NCBI GenBank assembly: GCA_041391225.1
Contig: JAWKOL010000006.1
Location: 124,001 to 188,000, forward strand
Length of the DNA: 64,000 nt
Source of the DNA: RI-153 sp041391225
GTDB lineage: Bacteria > Chloroflexota > Anaerolineae > Caldilineales > Caldilineaceae
Direction: 5' to 3'
Numbering within the stretch: position 1 is the first letter of the stretch; every line of letters starts with the position of its first letter. The position numbers and the translations under genes were made by a program. Positions 32,729 through 42,110 of this stretch are shown one piece after another. Under the pieces are notes generated by a model that saw nothing but the letters and a program-made list of their open reading frames with translations, did no database searches and had not been told where the DNA came from.

Positions 32729-33316
32729 ATGAAACTTGATCAGTTGCGTCAACAGTTGGCTGTGCCTGTGGATGCCGCCGATGCGGAACTCTTTGCCGAG
32801 ATGTGGCAGGCTGTGCAGCATATGGCGGATGGGCAGTTCTTGCCCACGATGGGCGAGATTCTGGCCCGCTACGAACAGGATCAGCCGATTCGCCCCCACT
32901 TCCCCAACAAGATGCAGTACATCTACATGCGCGATCGACAGACCTTCACTCTCGCGCTTTTCCCCCAGTTGTTGCCCTTTGCCTACCAGGCCGGGCGCGC
33001 CATCGGCGCCGCCTTCGATGCGCCGCGCCGCACCGGCATCACCCTGCCCGAAGCGTTGTCCAGCGCCATCGACGTGCCCCGCCTTCGACTATGGACACCA
33101 GGAGATCGTCACCGCCGAAGAGAACTTCGCCATCTACCGCACCTACGAGTGCGCCGACTGCTACGGCCTGCCCAACTTGGGGCTGAAGATCTGCGCCTAC
33201 GAAGCCGGTGGCCGCGGGCGCTGGAGCGCACGTTGGGCCGTCCTGTGCGGGTGGAAGAAGTGAAGTGCTGCGCCAACGGCGATCCCTACGACGAGTTTCA
33301 TATTTTTGTGTTATAG
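32729..33316 (+). CDS. V4R-like (4-vinyl reductase type) domain protein (frameshifted)
   Basis: The ATG at 32729 opens about 195 aa. The N-terminal half is alpha-helical (MKLDQLRQQLAVPVDAADAE and on). The C-terminal part has the small-molecule-binding V4R pattern: YECADCYGLPNLGLKICAYEAG, then RTLGRPVRVEEVKCCANGDPYDEFHIF, with the paired Cys. Frame changes near 33080 and 33215 are needed. V4R domains bind small ligands or metals and occur in BchJ, XylR and NifX-related regulators; the ligand here is unknown. Confidence 0.6.
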   Translation: MKLDQLRQQLAVPVDAADAELFAEMWQAVQHMADGQFLPTMGEILARYEQDQPIRPHFPNKMQYIYMRDRQTFTLALFPQLLPFAYQAGRAIGAAFDAPRRTGITLPEALSSAIDVPRLRLWTPGDRHRRRELRHLPHLRVRRLLRPAQLGAEDLRLRSRWPRALERTLGRPVRVEEVKCCANGDPYDEFHIFVL

Positions 33317-33410
33317 GGACTGGAGATAGGGGACTGGAGATTGGGGACTGGGGCAGAAGCAAAGTGTGCCCCAATTCCCAGTCCTCGGTCCCCAGCCGCC
33401 GGTCCCCAAT
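33315..33410. repeat. inverted pair of heptamer arrays
   Basis: A G arm (33315-33354; GGGACTGGAGATAGGGGACT and so on) starts at the stop of the V4R gene. A C arm (33369-33410; CCCAGTCCTCGGTCCCC) ends just before the AAAGGAG of the lipoprotein gene. Confidence 0.8.
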
Positions 33411-33430
33411 CACCATCAAAGGAGCCTGCC

Positions 33431-34604
33431 ATGTCTCGTATCAAGTTGTTGCTTGTGGGGATGCTTGTCCTGTTGTTGGCGGCCTGCGCTGCGCCTGCCC
33501 TGCGCCGGCTGCGCCTGCCGAGGAAACTGCTGCCGAAGAAGCGGCCACGCCGTCGCCCGAGGAAGAAGCCGCTGCCGCGTCGGACAGCGAGGCGCGCTTC
33601 CAGGAGATCCCGGCCTGTGTGCAGGAGAACTTCCCAGCCGAATCGTACTTCACCAACGAACTGCTGCCCGATCCCGAAGCAGCCTGGGAACCCATGGAAT
33701 GTGACACCGTCGACACCATCCGCATCGGGATGCCGTGGTGCTCAACGACGAAGAAGCGCCCTGGTACAACGCTGTGGAACTGGGCTATTACGCCGACGTC
33801 TGCCTCGAAGTTGAACTTGTTCCCGGTGGCCCTGGCATCGATCACCTGCAAACGCTTGCCTGCGGCGCCATCGACATCGCCGTCTCCGCTGCGGGCAGCC
33901 GTGTGCCGTCCATGCTCTCCAGCCCGACGCCCGCCGACGTGGTGGCCGTGGGCACCTTCCTCAAGCACACGCCCTACATCTGGTTGGGCATCGATTCCAG
34001 CATCGCCCAGGATCAGCGCTCCACCCTGGAATTGACCCCAGAGGACTTCGTGGGCAAGAAGGTAGGTGTGCAGGGCGGCGACGACTATTTCGTTGAGTTC
34101 CTGATCAACAAGTACAACTTGCCCGCCGATTCCATTACGATCATGGAAGCCGGCTTCACGCCCGATCCGGTGTTGATGGGCGCCATGGACTACATTGCTG
34201 CCTGGCTCGTCAACCAGCCGCGCCTGCTCGAAGAACAGGGCTACATGAACTGGACCGCCTTCCAGTTTAGCGACTGGGGCTGGGACGGCTACGCCGACAT
34301 CTCGGTGGTGCGCCGTGAGACGTTGGAAAACGACGCCGATATGGTGACCCGCTACCTGGCCGCCACGCATCAGGGGTTGAAGTATCTGCTGGAAAATCCC
34401 GAAGAATCGGCTGAAATCGCCGTCAAATACGGTGTGGACGCCCAGCTTACCGCCGAACAGGCACTGCGCCGCTTCCAACTCCAAGAAGAACTGGTCGTCG
34501 GCAGCGACGATCTGCCCATCATGCACATGACGCCCGAGACGTGGGATACGTTGGTGGCGTCGATGATCCAGTATGGGCAGTTGGAATTGGCGGCGTGTCA
34601 ATAA
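33431..34604 (+). CDS. ABC transporter substrate-binding lipoprotein, NMT1/SsuA type (frameshifted)
   Basis: The ATG at 33431 has AAAGGAG at 33418-33424. A lipoprotein signal (LLLVGMLVLLLAACAAP) with lipobox Cys leads to an acidic linker rich in Glu, Ala and Thr, then a periplasmic-binding fold of the NMT1/THI5 class: WYNAVELGYYADVCLEVELVP, LACGAIDIAVSAAGSRVPSM, LTPEDFVGKKVGVQGGDDYF and VVRRETLENDADMVTRYL. Frame changes near 33495 and 33735 need correction; the product is about 390 aa. The family carries thiamine precursors, riboflavin, sulfonates and similar small molecules. The neighbours suggest a nucleoside or purine-related ligand, but this is inference. Confidence 0.85.
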
Positions 34605-34764
34605 GGGACTGGGGACTGGGGATTAGGGACTGGGGACTCGTTGTGACGTAGAGCGGATAATGGGATGTCGGGATGATGTCATGGCCGAAGATCATCCTGT
34701 TGTCGTGTCAATGTTGCCAAGCAATCCCCAATCCCAATCCCAAGTCCCCGATCCCCAGCCCCCC
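34604..34764. repeat. inverted pair of heptamer arrays
   Basis: A G arm (34604-34638, GGGACTGGGGACTGGGGATT) begins at the stop codon and a C arm (34722-34764) ends before the GAAGGAGA site of the ATPase gene. It splits the transporter genes, so they may not be co-transcribed efficiently. Confidence 0.8.
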
Positions 34765-34780
34765 TCCGAAGGAGACAATC

Positions 34781-35520
34781 GTGTCTGCAATCCAATTCCT
34801 CTCCGTCGGCAAGCGTTTTGGGCAGATCGAGGCGCTGCAAAGCGTGGATCTGACGGTGAAACCGGGCGAGTTTGTGTCGCTGATCGGGCCTTCGGGCTGC
34901 GGTAAGACGACGCTGCTGCGTCTGGTGGCCGGCCTCGAAGACGCTACATCGGGCGACGTGAAAGTGGACGGCGACTCGCCACATGTGGCATGTCGTCATC
35001 ACAAAATTGGGGTGGCGTTTCAGCGAGCAGCGTTGCTGGCGTCGCGCACGGCGTTGGCCAACGTGCGGCTGACGCTGGAGATCACGGGCAGGCGCAACGC
35101 GCTATCCCCGGCAGATGTGCTCACCGATTTCGGCCTGGGCGAATTCCTCAACCACTATCCACACCAGCTTTCAGGCGGTATGCAACAGCGTGTGAATATC
35201 GCGTCTGCTTTGGTACATGATCCTCCGATATTGCTCTTGGATGAACCCTTTGGCGCATTGGACGAACTGACCCGCGAGTCGATGGGTGAGTGGCTGGGCA
35301 ATGTCCTTGCCAAAACGACGAAGACCGTCCTCTTTGTGACGCACAGTGTAGAAGAGGCGGCCATCCTCTCGGATCGGGTGGTGGTGCTGTCGGCGCTTTC
35401 CGGGCCGCATCGCCGAAATTCTCGACATCGATCTACCGTCTGTACACGCGCACTGCGCACCGATGAAGCCTTCTCTTGCACAAGGTGGCTCAGGTGCGTC
35501 AAGCGCTTTATCGCCGTTGA
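34781..35520 (+). CDS. ABC transporter ATP-binding protein (SsuB/TauB type, frameshifted 3' end)
   Basis: GTG 34781 with GAAGGAGA upstream. Walker A GPSGCGKTT, Q-loop region, signature LSGGMQQRVNIASAL, Walker B PPILLLDEP and the switch His in VLFVTHSVEEA are all present. Frame changes near 35402, 35450 and 35478 disturb the last 40 residues; corrected, it ends VAQVRQALYRR at 35520, about 246 aa. It energises uptake with the lipoprotein upstream and permease downstream. Confidence 0.88.
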
Positions 35521-35544
35521 AGGTAGCCCCGCAAGGACATCACC

Positions 35545-36298
35545 ATGACCCAACCACGCTTTGTCCTCTCGGAACGCATGGCCTACTTGATCATGCTCAT
35601 CTCGATCCCTGTGCTGTGGCGTTGGCTGTACACTTCAGCGGCTTTCCGTCTTTGCTGCCGCCGCCGGACATGGTGGGCAAGGTGCTGTGGGCGGAACGTG
35701 AACTCTTCCTCTCGCACATGTGGACAACCATCGTCGAGGCGTTGACCGGCTATGCCATCGCCAATCTCATCGCCATTTCGCTTTCGATTGCGTTTCTCTA
35801 CATTCCCTGGCTCGAATCGCTCACCGTGCCGTGGACGGTGGTGATCAAGAACATCCCGTTCGTCACCATCGCCTCGATTCTTATCATCACCCTGGGCGAC
35901 ACACCCGCACCCAAGATCATCATCGTGGTGCTGATTACCTTCTTCCCCATCCTGGCCAACGTGACCAAGGGCCTGCAATCGGTGGACCCGGTGCTGCTGG
36001 ATCGAATGCAGACGCTCAACGCCAACCAGTGGCAGATCTTTCAGCAAAGTACGCTGGCCCAGCCGCTGCCCTACTACATCGCCGCCCACGAGATCGCCTT
36101 CACCGGCAGCATCATCGGCGCCATCGTGGCCGAATGGCTCTTCGCCCGCCGCGGCCTGGGCTTCCCATCGTGCAGGCAATGACCCAATACCGCGCCGACC
36201 GCCTCTACGCTGTCACCCATCTCCAGCGTCCTCGCCGTGGGCGCTTACATCCTGGTGAAGGTGATCGAGCGGTGGTTGTTCCGCTGGCAAAAACCTAG
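35545..36298 (+). CDS. ABC transporter permease (SsuC/TauC type, frameshifted)
   Basis: ATG 35545 with AAGGA upstream. About 250 aa with six predicted membrane segments and the BPD_transp_1 fold: WTTIVEALTGYAIANLIAIS, VIKNIPFVTIASILIITLG, IIIVVLITFFPILANVTKG and IAFTGSIIGAIVAEWLFARR. The EAA-type loop is around LLDRMQTLNANQWQIF. Frame changes near 35632, 36165 and 36222 are needed; the end is VIERWLFRWQKPS. It forms the membrane channel for the NMT1-type system. Confidence 0.85.
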
Positions 36299-36353
36299 TT
36301 GATTTGCGATTGACGATTTTTTCTCGCAGATCGTAAATTCCAAAGGATCGCCC

Positions 36354-37354
36354 ATGTACCCCACCCCAATTGATCCTAACCTCGCCTACACTGGTCCGCG
36401 CTGCTTGCCTCGATTACGGGCAGCCCGCTGTGGGGACTGACGATGGACGAGGTGATCGACGCCGCCCGTGCCCGCGGGTGGACCTTTCATGGTGGACAGC
36501 GCCAACCGACGCCGTACGGGCTGGGTCCGCTGGTCAACCACTTTGCCACACCCGATGGCCGCGATGTGCTGTGGATTCCGTCCTACGGCATGGTGCTGGG
36601 CGAAGACTGGGACGTGCGCGGCAACTTCGACAAGCTGTTTTGGGTGCTGTGGCAGGCCGGTGTGAAGGTGCTGATCATCGGTGGCACATCGGGGATCGCC
36701 GACTGGCGCCGCGACGACGATGCCATCCACCCCGGCGACATCGTGTTGCCCTGGTCGTTCCGCACCAAGACCACACAGCGCGGCCTGCCCTTCACGCCCC
36801 ACGAAACCTTCTGGCCCAAGCACGATCTGCTCCTCGATGAGCCGTTTTGCCGCGATGGATCGGCGTTCCTGGCCGAGCAATTCGGTCGTCACGTCAACGC
36901 GGGGACGATCCGGCGCATCCACACACCCGTTGATGCCCGCGTGGCGCTGGTGATGCCCGATTCGCTCACCTTCGAGACAGACTACGACATCCTCATGTGG
37001 CTGGCGATTAACAAGATGAGTTCGGATCTCACGCCGGATCAGCCGCCGGTGGCGACGCTACACGGCGACTGCATCAACCCGATCCTGGCGCGCAGCCTGG
37101 GCATTCACGTGCTCTACTATCACATGGTCTCCAACTACGCCCAAGGCCTGGCGCGCGGACACGAAATCGCCGACACGATCTACGATCTGTATATCCGCGC
37201 CTTCCCACAGGTGGCGCTCGATGTGGAATTGACCACGCTGTCCACCTATCCGCTGCCCGCGGACGACGCCTGCCGCTGCGTCTCCAGCGTTCACCTGGCG
37301 CCCGAAGTCTTCAGCAAGGCCATGACCCAACCGACACCCGAGGGGAGCATCTGA
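36354..37354 (+). CDS. MTAP/PNP-family-like protein, paralogue 1 (N-terminal frameshift)
   Basis: ATG 36354 preceded by AAAGGA. About 333 aa after correcting a frame change near 36405, so that the N-terminus reads LLASITGSPLWGLTMDEV. Purine nucleoside/methylthioadenosine phosphorylase features include PTPYGLGPLVNH, the Gly-rich IIGGTSGIADW, HPGDIVLPWSF, DSLTFETDYDILMW (matching the GxRFET region) and MVSNYAQG. The usual Arg-His pair of the phosphate site (PRHG) is PSYG here, so the reaction may differ. It is about 48% identical to the next gene by eye and translationally coupled to it (TGATG). Confidence 0.7.
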
Positions 37355-38340
37355 TGTTTGGTGAAATCGACGATTCGGTGATCTACGAAGGCCCACAGGC
37401 CGACTTCGTCTCGTTTACCGGTAGCCCAATTTGGGGTTACAGCGTACCCGAGGTGATCAGCCACGCTGTGGACCTGGGCTGGACGCATCATTTCAGCGAG
37501 CGGTTGCCGACGCCGTACGGCCCATCTCCGCTGGTGAACCATTTCACCACGACATCGGGGCGCAGCGTCTTCTGGATTCCGTCGTACGGTGAGGTGGTGG
37601 GCGAAGATTCGCTGCTGCATCGCAACTTTGAGCGCGCTTTCTGGATCTTGTGGAAGGCGGGCGTCAAGGCCATGATCGTGGGCGGCACATCCGGTGTGGC
37701 CGAGTGGCGGCAAGGCGATGATGCCGTCCGCCCCGGCGATGTGGTGTTGCCCTGGAGCTTCTACACACGTTGGGTTCACCGCGGCCTGCCTGGCACGTGG
37801 TTCGAGTCGATGTGGTCGAAAGGACACCTGCTGCTTGGTGATCCGTTCTGCCCGGACGGAGCGACGGCCCTGGCGGATCGGTTCCAGGTCTTCGCCGATG
37901 CGGGTATGATACGGCGCGTGCGCACCCCCGCCGACACGCGTGTGGCGATGGTTGTGCCCGAATCCATCACTTTTGAAACTGAGTTCGACATCCTGCATTG
38001 GATGGCGACATCCAAAACCGCGTCTGAGCTACAGCCGGATCGCCCCCCTGTGGTGACACTCCACGGCGACTGCCTCAACCCGATCCTGGCGCGCTATCTG
38101 GGGATCCACGTGCTCTACTACCACATGGTCTCCAACTACGCCCAGGGCCTGGTCCCTCAAGAAGATACCGCCCGCGACATCCATCACCTGTACACCAAAG
38201 TCTTCCCCACCATCGCGCTGGACGTGGAATTCAACGTCCTTGATACGTTGGAGATCCCCAGCGGCCACAAGTGCAAATGCACCAGTAGCTTTCACAAAGC
38301 GCCGCCTGTGTTCAGCCAGGCGTTGACGCAGGCGGAGTAA
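37354..38340 (+). CDS. MTAP/PNP-family-like protein, paralogue 2
   Basis: 328 aa with an intact frame, starting on the A of the preceding stop (TGATG). It shares all landmarks of paralogue 1: SFTGSPIWGYSVPEV, PTPYGPSPLVNHF, WIPSYGEVVGED, MIVGGTSGVAEW, RPGDVVLPWSF, PESITFETEFDILHW and LHGDCLNPILARYLGIHV, then HMVSNYAQG. The PRHG motif is again PSYG. The shared changes suggest both bind a related, non-standard substrate or act as one hetero-oligomer. The C-terminal Cys pair (CKCTSSFHKAP) is also conserved between them (CRCVSSVHLAP). Confidence 0.72.
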   Translation: MFGEIDDSVIYEGPQADFVSFTGSPIWGYSVPEVISHAVDLGWTHHFSERLPTPYGPSPLVNHFTTTSGRSVFWIPSYGEVVGEDSLLHRNFERAFWILWKAGVKAMIVGGTSGVAEWRQGDDAVRPGDVVLPWSFYTRWVHRGLPGTWFESMWSKGHLLLGDPFCPDGATALADRFQVFADAGMIRRVRTPADTRVAMVVPESITFETEFDILHWMATSKTASELQPDRPPVVTLHGDCLNPILARYLGIHVLYYHMVSNYAQGLVPQEDTARDIHHLYTKVFPTIALDVEFNVLDTLEIPSGHKCKCTSSFHKAPPVFSQALTQAE

Positions 38341-38579
38341 TGCGTAATTCGTAATGCGTAACCCAGATCCTAGAGTGAAGCTACTTTGAAATCCATAGTT
38401 TGACTAGCGCCGGTTGAGTAGCGCAGCGTATCGAAACCCAGCGGGTCTAGCAATGATCTCTTGTTGACCCGCTCCTTGATTTCGTTCGTCGTTGCGGCGA
38501 TGACTCGTCTTCCCGAGACAAACTCTGCAAATTACGAATCACGCATTACGCCTTACGTTCACAAAGGAGACCAATCCAA
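38341..38579. repeat. intergenic inverted repeat (GCGTAAT theme)
   Basis: Units such as GCGTAATTCGTAATGCGTAA directly follow the stop of paralogue 2. The complementary ATTACGAATCACGCATTACG (38531-38550) precedes the AAAGGAG of the next gene. The middle 160 nt hold no visible gene. Confidence 0.65.
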
Positions 38580-39467
38580 ATGACCCAATCCATCCCCCCC
38601 GCCCAATACGCCCTGATCGGTGGATCGGGGACGTGGGGCGCTCGCTTCCCCGAGGACATCGAACTGCCCGGCGTCGAACTGGTTGCGATCTACGACGGTT
38701 TCGAGACGCCGTATGGCATGTCCGCGCCGTTTAAGTTGTTGAACATCGCCGGTCAACCTGTGTGGCGGACGGCGATGCACGGCATGTGGCGCGACGGACG
38801 CCCCAGTTCGCCGTGGATCGCGGCCAAGCAGGTGGCCTACGTTTTGGAGACGGCGGGCGTGCAGTGGGCGCTGGTGGAAGGATCGGTGGGCGGCATCCAA
38901 AGCCCCGATGCGGCGGGCGAACCCCTGCCGCCGTGGAGTGTCGTGATCACCACCGATCACATGATGCTCTTCCGCCCACAGGACGACCAACCCTATGTTT
39001 CGCCTGCGCGACGTTCGGTGCGCCTGCTCGATCCATTCTGCCCGATCCTGCGCAAAGCGCTCTACGACGCCGCGTTGCGCCAGCCCAAGTTCGCCGCTGT
39101 CTACGATCATGGCGTCTACGTGTGCAGCGCCTGGGGACGGTTCGAGACTGCGCACGAAATCAAGGTCTTTGCGTCGATGGGCGCGCATGTGGTGGGGCAC
39201 ACGCTGGGGCACGAGTCGCCTGTCTTCCGCAAGGCGGGCGTACGGTTGGCGTCGCTCAACATCGTCTCCAACTACGCCGAGGGCGAGGCGCAGTGGGTGG
39301 GCGACCGCCCCGAATCCATGCACGAATTCTACAGCGAATGTCCGCACTACGTCGGCCCCGTCATGGTGGAAGCGCTGCGCAGCGTCATCGAAAGCGGCGT
39401 CGAACCGCCCGATTCATCGCTCTACTACCTGTCGAGCCTGGGGAAATTGCCGGTGGATGGGGCGTGA
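38580..39467 (+). CDS. MTAP-family purine/methylthioadenosine phosphorylase-like protein, paralogue 3
   Basis: 295 aa; ATG 38580 with AAAGGAG. This copy is nearest to true MTAP/PNP: N-terminal phosphate-loop LIGGSGTWGARFPEDIELPG, then GFETPYGMSAPFK, LVEGSVGGIQSPDAAGEPLPPW, DPFCPILRKALYDAA, CSAWGRFETAHEIKVFASMG and GHTLGHESPVFRKAG. The PRHG site is MHGM. Family enzymes cleave nucleosides with phosphate. Whether this one is catalytic is not decided by the sequence. It presumably works with the two upstream paralogues and the ABC transporter. Confidence 0.75.
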   Translation: MTQSIPPAQYALIGGSGTWGARFPEDIELPGVELVAIYDGFETPYGMSAPFKLLNIAGQPVWRTAMHGMWRDGRPSSPWIAAKQVAYVLETAGVQWALVEGSVGGIQSPDAAGEPLPPWSVVITTDHMMLFRPQDDQPYVSPARRSVRLLDPFCPILRKALYDAALRQPKFAAVYDHGVYVCSAWGRFETAHEIKVFASMGAHVVGHTLGHESPVFRKAGVRLASLNIVSNYAEGEAQWVGDRPESMHEFYSECPHYVGPVMVEALRSVIESGVEPPDSSLYYLSSLGKLPVDGA

Positions 39468-39570
39468 ATCGTGATGAGTGATTCGTGATTTGTGGGCAGA
39501 GGATGGCGTCGTGCTTTGGTGGCATTGTAGGTTTGCATGTATGTAGGTATGCAGGTGAAAATGGATTGAC

Positions 39571-39605
39571 GCAATCCGCAATCCGCAATCCGCAATCCGC
39601 AATCC
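39571..39605. repeat. five tandem copies of GCAATCC
   Basis: Perfect heptamer array ending just before the AAAGGAA site of the AsnC-type gene. Upstream, 39530-39560 carries GCATGTATGTAGGTATGCAGG, like the inverted repeat at 13466. Confidence 0.9.
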
Positions 39606-39620
39606 GCAAAGGAATCCGAC

Positions 39621-39899
39621 ATGGTAACCGCACTCATCCTGATGAATGTCAAACGAGATCGTATCCGCGAAGTCGCCGAGGAACTAGCCGGCATCGACGG
39701 CATCTCCGAGGTCTACTCGGTGGCCGGGCGCTATGACCTGGTGGCTGTGATCCGCGTCCATGCGAACGAGGAACTGGCCGAGCTGGTCACCGAGACCATC
39801 CGCGGCTACGAAGACATCACCCAGACCGAGACGATGATCGCTTTCCGCTCCTACTCGCGCCACGATCTGGAGCAGATGTTCTCCATCGGCCTAGCTTGA
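39621..39899 (+). CDS. stand-alone AsnC/Lrp ligand-binding (RAM) domain protein
   Basis: 92 aa; ATG 39621 with AAAGGAA upstream. The whole protein is the alpha-beta ligand-binding domain of Lrp/AsnC regulators (VTALILMNVKRDRIREVAEE, ISEVYSVAGRYDLVAVIRV, ITQTETMIAFRSY); no DNA-binding helix-turn-helix is present. Such proteins form ring oligomers and bind amino acids or related ligands, sometimes modulating full-length regulators. It follows the phosphorylase-like genes in the same direction. Confidence 0.88.
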   Translation: MVTALILMNVKRDRIREVAEELAGIDGISEVYSVAGRYDLVAVIRVHANEELAELVTETIRGYEDITQTETMIAFRSYSRHDLEQMFSIGLA

Positions 39900-40210
39900 C
39901 GTTGGAACTGTGGACACGAAGTTTTTGGACAGGGATTGGAGAGGACACGGATTATGATTGATATCCGTGGCTCTGCCAATCCGTGTCCACACCAAGTGGA
40001 CAGGCCGCTCTGCACCGACGACAATTCGTTCCAATCCCCAATCCCCAATCCCCAATCCCCAATCCCCAATCCCCAATCCCCAGACCTCAACCATCCGTTC
40101 ACCCTCCGTTTGCCCGCAAAGGATTGATCTGGCCGCACTCCTGTGATGTAATGTGAATCGTTATTTTTGGACACTAGATTAGGGTGCATGTGCCGGCGGA
40201 GGAATCAGAG
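39900..40210. other. intergenic region with repeats
   Basis: 311 nt without a gene. It holds an 11-bp inverted repeat GGACACGGATT (39943-39953) / AATCCGTGTCC (39978-39988) and the long AATCCCC array at 40033-40081. An AT-rich stretch at 40140-40185 may contain the promoter of the next gene. Confidence 0.7.
40033..40081. repeat. seven perfect tandem copies of AATCCCC
   Basis: A 49-bp heptamer array. Its complement GGGGATT x7 has seven G4 runs spaced by 3 nt, a strong G-quadruplex pattern. The unit matches the CCCCART heptamer known as STRR in filamentous cyanobacteria (from memory). Confidence 0.95.
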
Positions 40211-41022
40211 ATGACAAAGCCAACCGTTGACAGATTTCGACGTTCGTCAACACAACCGACGCGCCTGGGATGCAGCCGTGGCCCGTGGCAGCCAGTGGAC
40301 AATCCCCGTCTCGCCCGCGGACATTGCAGCGGCGCGACAGGGAACATGGTCCATCGTACTAACGCCGACGAAGCCGGTGCCCCGTTCGTGGTTTCCCTCG
40401 TTTCGTGATGCGGAGATCCTCTGCCTGGCCTCAGGCGGCGGCCAGCAAGGGCCGATCTTGGCGGCAGCAGGCGAATCGGAAGGGGCTACAGTCATCGTCT
40501 TCGATACTCCTGCCGCGCAACTGGCACGAGATCGAGCCGTGGCTGAGCGGGAAAACGCTTGCGCTTATCACCGTCGACGGCGACATGCGCGATCTGTCGG
40601 TCTTTCCCAACAATACCTTTGATCTAATCTTTCATCCTGTGTCGAATCTGTTTATTCCGGACGTACGACCTGTGTGGCAGGAAGCCTACCGTGTTCTTAA
40701 GCCCAATGGCGTGCTCCTGGCAGGTTTTTCCAACCCGATCCATTACCTGTTTGATCAAAGAGCCGCCGATGAAGGTGTGCTGACAGTACGCCACACGCTA
40801 CCCTACTCCGATCTGTCCAGCATCGACGCCGATGAACGCAGCGTCTACATTGACGCCGATGAAGCGTTGGAGTTCGGCCACACCCTCACGGATCAGATCG
40901 GTGGTCAACTCGATGCTGGGTTTGCCCTCACCGGTTTCTACGAAGATGGTTGGCCCGGCACTGCCCTGGACGATTACACCGACACCTTCATTGCCACTCG
41001 ATCCGTGGCGATGAAAGCTTGA
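40211..41022 (+). CDS. class I SAM-dependent methyltransferase (frameshifted)
   Basis: ATG 40211 is chosen for the GGAGGAA site just upstream. One frame change near 40232 joins it to DFDVRQHNRRAWDAAVARGSQW. SAM-binding region: ILCLASGGGQQGPILAAAGE, then VIVFDTP. After a second change near 40535 the rest follows (ITVDGDMRDLSVFPNNTFDL, VSNLFIPDVRPVWQEAYRVL, GFSNPIHYLFD). The length is about 270 aa. The substrate is unknown. A similar protein in other bacteria is annotated only as class I methyltransferase. Confidence 0.78.
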
Positions 41023-41316
41023 CGTCAGGTGTTTGGTGATTTGGTTCCGCTTTCCCTGCGGAATGCTTACTCCTGTGCTTGCATGAATGGAAATGCTCTC
41101 AGACGTCTACTGCTCCATTTGTCATTTCATATTCAGGCGTGTTACTCTTGAATCCAGGTACGTAAGCTGTTTGCGAATCGGCGTAAGCTCCATTGTCACT
41201 ACATCGATGCCAACACCTTACCAAGATTGCAAATAGTTTCTCGTTCCGTCAGCGGGTGTCCCGATCTGACGCGTATAGATCTAAATTCGTATGTTTGAAG
41301 AGGAAAGGAAGAAACC
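41023..41316. other. intergenic region, nothing recognised
   Basis: 294 nt between the methyltransferase and the 64-aa protein. No gene, tandem array or clear hairpin is visible. The last part contains the purine-rich ribosome site GAGGAAAGGAAGAAA. Confidence 0.6.
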
Positions 41317-41511
41317 ATGGCCTACGCGCACACCAATTCCAAGGGCAACACCTACTATCTCCACTCCAAGGAGACGACGCTCCGCAACGGGCGCAACCAG
41401 ACCCTCTACTTCTTCGCCAAAGAGGTGAAGGACGGATCGCTGGACGCTGTCCCCGATGGCTACGAAGTGGCCGAGAGCAAGAACGGCCTCCCCGTTCTGA
41501 AGCGCAAGTAA
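41317..41511 (+). CDS. small conserved hypothetical protein (64 aa)
   Basis: ATG 41317 with a strong AAAGGAAG site. The basic, aromatic sequence (YAHTNSKGNTYYLHSKETTL, RNGRNQTLYFFAKE, VPDGYEVAESKNGLPVLKRK) belongs to a short family I recall from Chloroflexota and other bacteria without known function. It is followed by its own terminator, so it is probably a separate, well expressed transcript. Confidence 0.8.
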   Translation: MAYAHTNSKGNTYYLHSKETTLRNGRNQTLYFFAKEVKDGSLDAVPDGYEVAESKNGLPVLKRK

Positions 41512-41527
41512 GAAATTGCTGGTGAGT

Positions 41528-41561
41528 GGGGCGTCGGAGAGTCCGGCGCCCCTCTTTTTTT
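41528..41561 (+). terminator. Rho-independent terminator
   Basis: GGGGCGTCGGA, loop GAG and TCCGGCGCCCC (one G-T pair) followed by TCTTTTTTT, 16 nt after the stop of the 64-aa protein gene. Confidence 0.9.
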
Positions 41562-41668
41562 GTGAGCGTTTTCTGTGAGCGACTGCGAAAGACCTGCCAG
41601 AATTTCTGCAAATCGGCGGGTCTTCTCAACGCCACACACGAAACATTTTGATGAGAAAGGAAAATGGA

Positions 41669-42097
41669 ATGACACAGCAGGCAACCGCGGGGAACACCGT
41701 CCGCGTACACTACGTGGGGACACTGGACAACGGCGACCGCTTCGATACATCGGTCGGCGGCGATCCGTTGGAATTTACCCTGGGTTCCGGGCAAGTCATC
41801 CCTGGTTTCGACGAAGCCATTAGCGGCATGGAAGTTGGGGAGACCAAGCAGGTGCGCATCCCTGCTGAGCAGGCATACGGGCCGTACCGCGAGGAAATGA
41901 TCCTGGAATTGCCGCGTGAACAACTGCCTGCCGATGCCCAACTTCAGGTGGGGCAGCAGGTGCAAATGCAGCAGGGCGAACACGTCTTTGTCGTGCGCGT
42001 CGAGGAGATCGGCGAAAACTCCGTCACCTTCAACGCCAACCACCCCCTGGCCGGCGAAGCCCTCAACTTCGATCTGCGCCTGGTTGAGATCCGCTAG
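41669..42097 (+). CDS. FKBP-type peptidyl-prolyl isomerase, SlyD-like
   Basis: 142 aa; ATG 41669 with GAAAGGAAAA upstream. The FKBP core is GNTVRVHYVGTLDNGDRFDTS, FTLGSGQVIPGFDEAISGM and GETKQVRIPAEQAYG. An IF (insert-in-flap) domain follows (LPREQLPADAQLQVGQQVQM), then NANHPLAGEALNFDLRLVEI, which is typical of SlyD-type proteins. The His-rich metal tail of E. coli SlyD is absent. It assists protein folding in the cytosol. Confidence 0.92.
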   Translation: MTQQATAGNTVRVHYVGTLDNGDRFDTSVGGDPLEFTLGSGQVIPGFDEAISGMEVGETKQVRIPAEQAYGPYREEMILELPREQLPADAQLQVGQQVQMQQGEHVFVVRVEEIGENSVTFNANHPLAGEALNFDLRLVEIR

Positions 42098-42110
42098 TTC
42101 GAATGCAATC

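Noticed and set aside
33431..36298. Riboflavin (RibXY) transporter assignment
   Set aside because: The NMT1 class fits RibY, but no FMN riboswitch or rib gene is present and the neighbours are MTAP-like proteins.
40033..40081. CRISPR-like regular repeats
   Set aside because: The units are 7 bp with no spacers and no cas genes nearby; they are simple tandem arrays.
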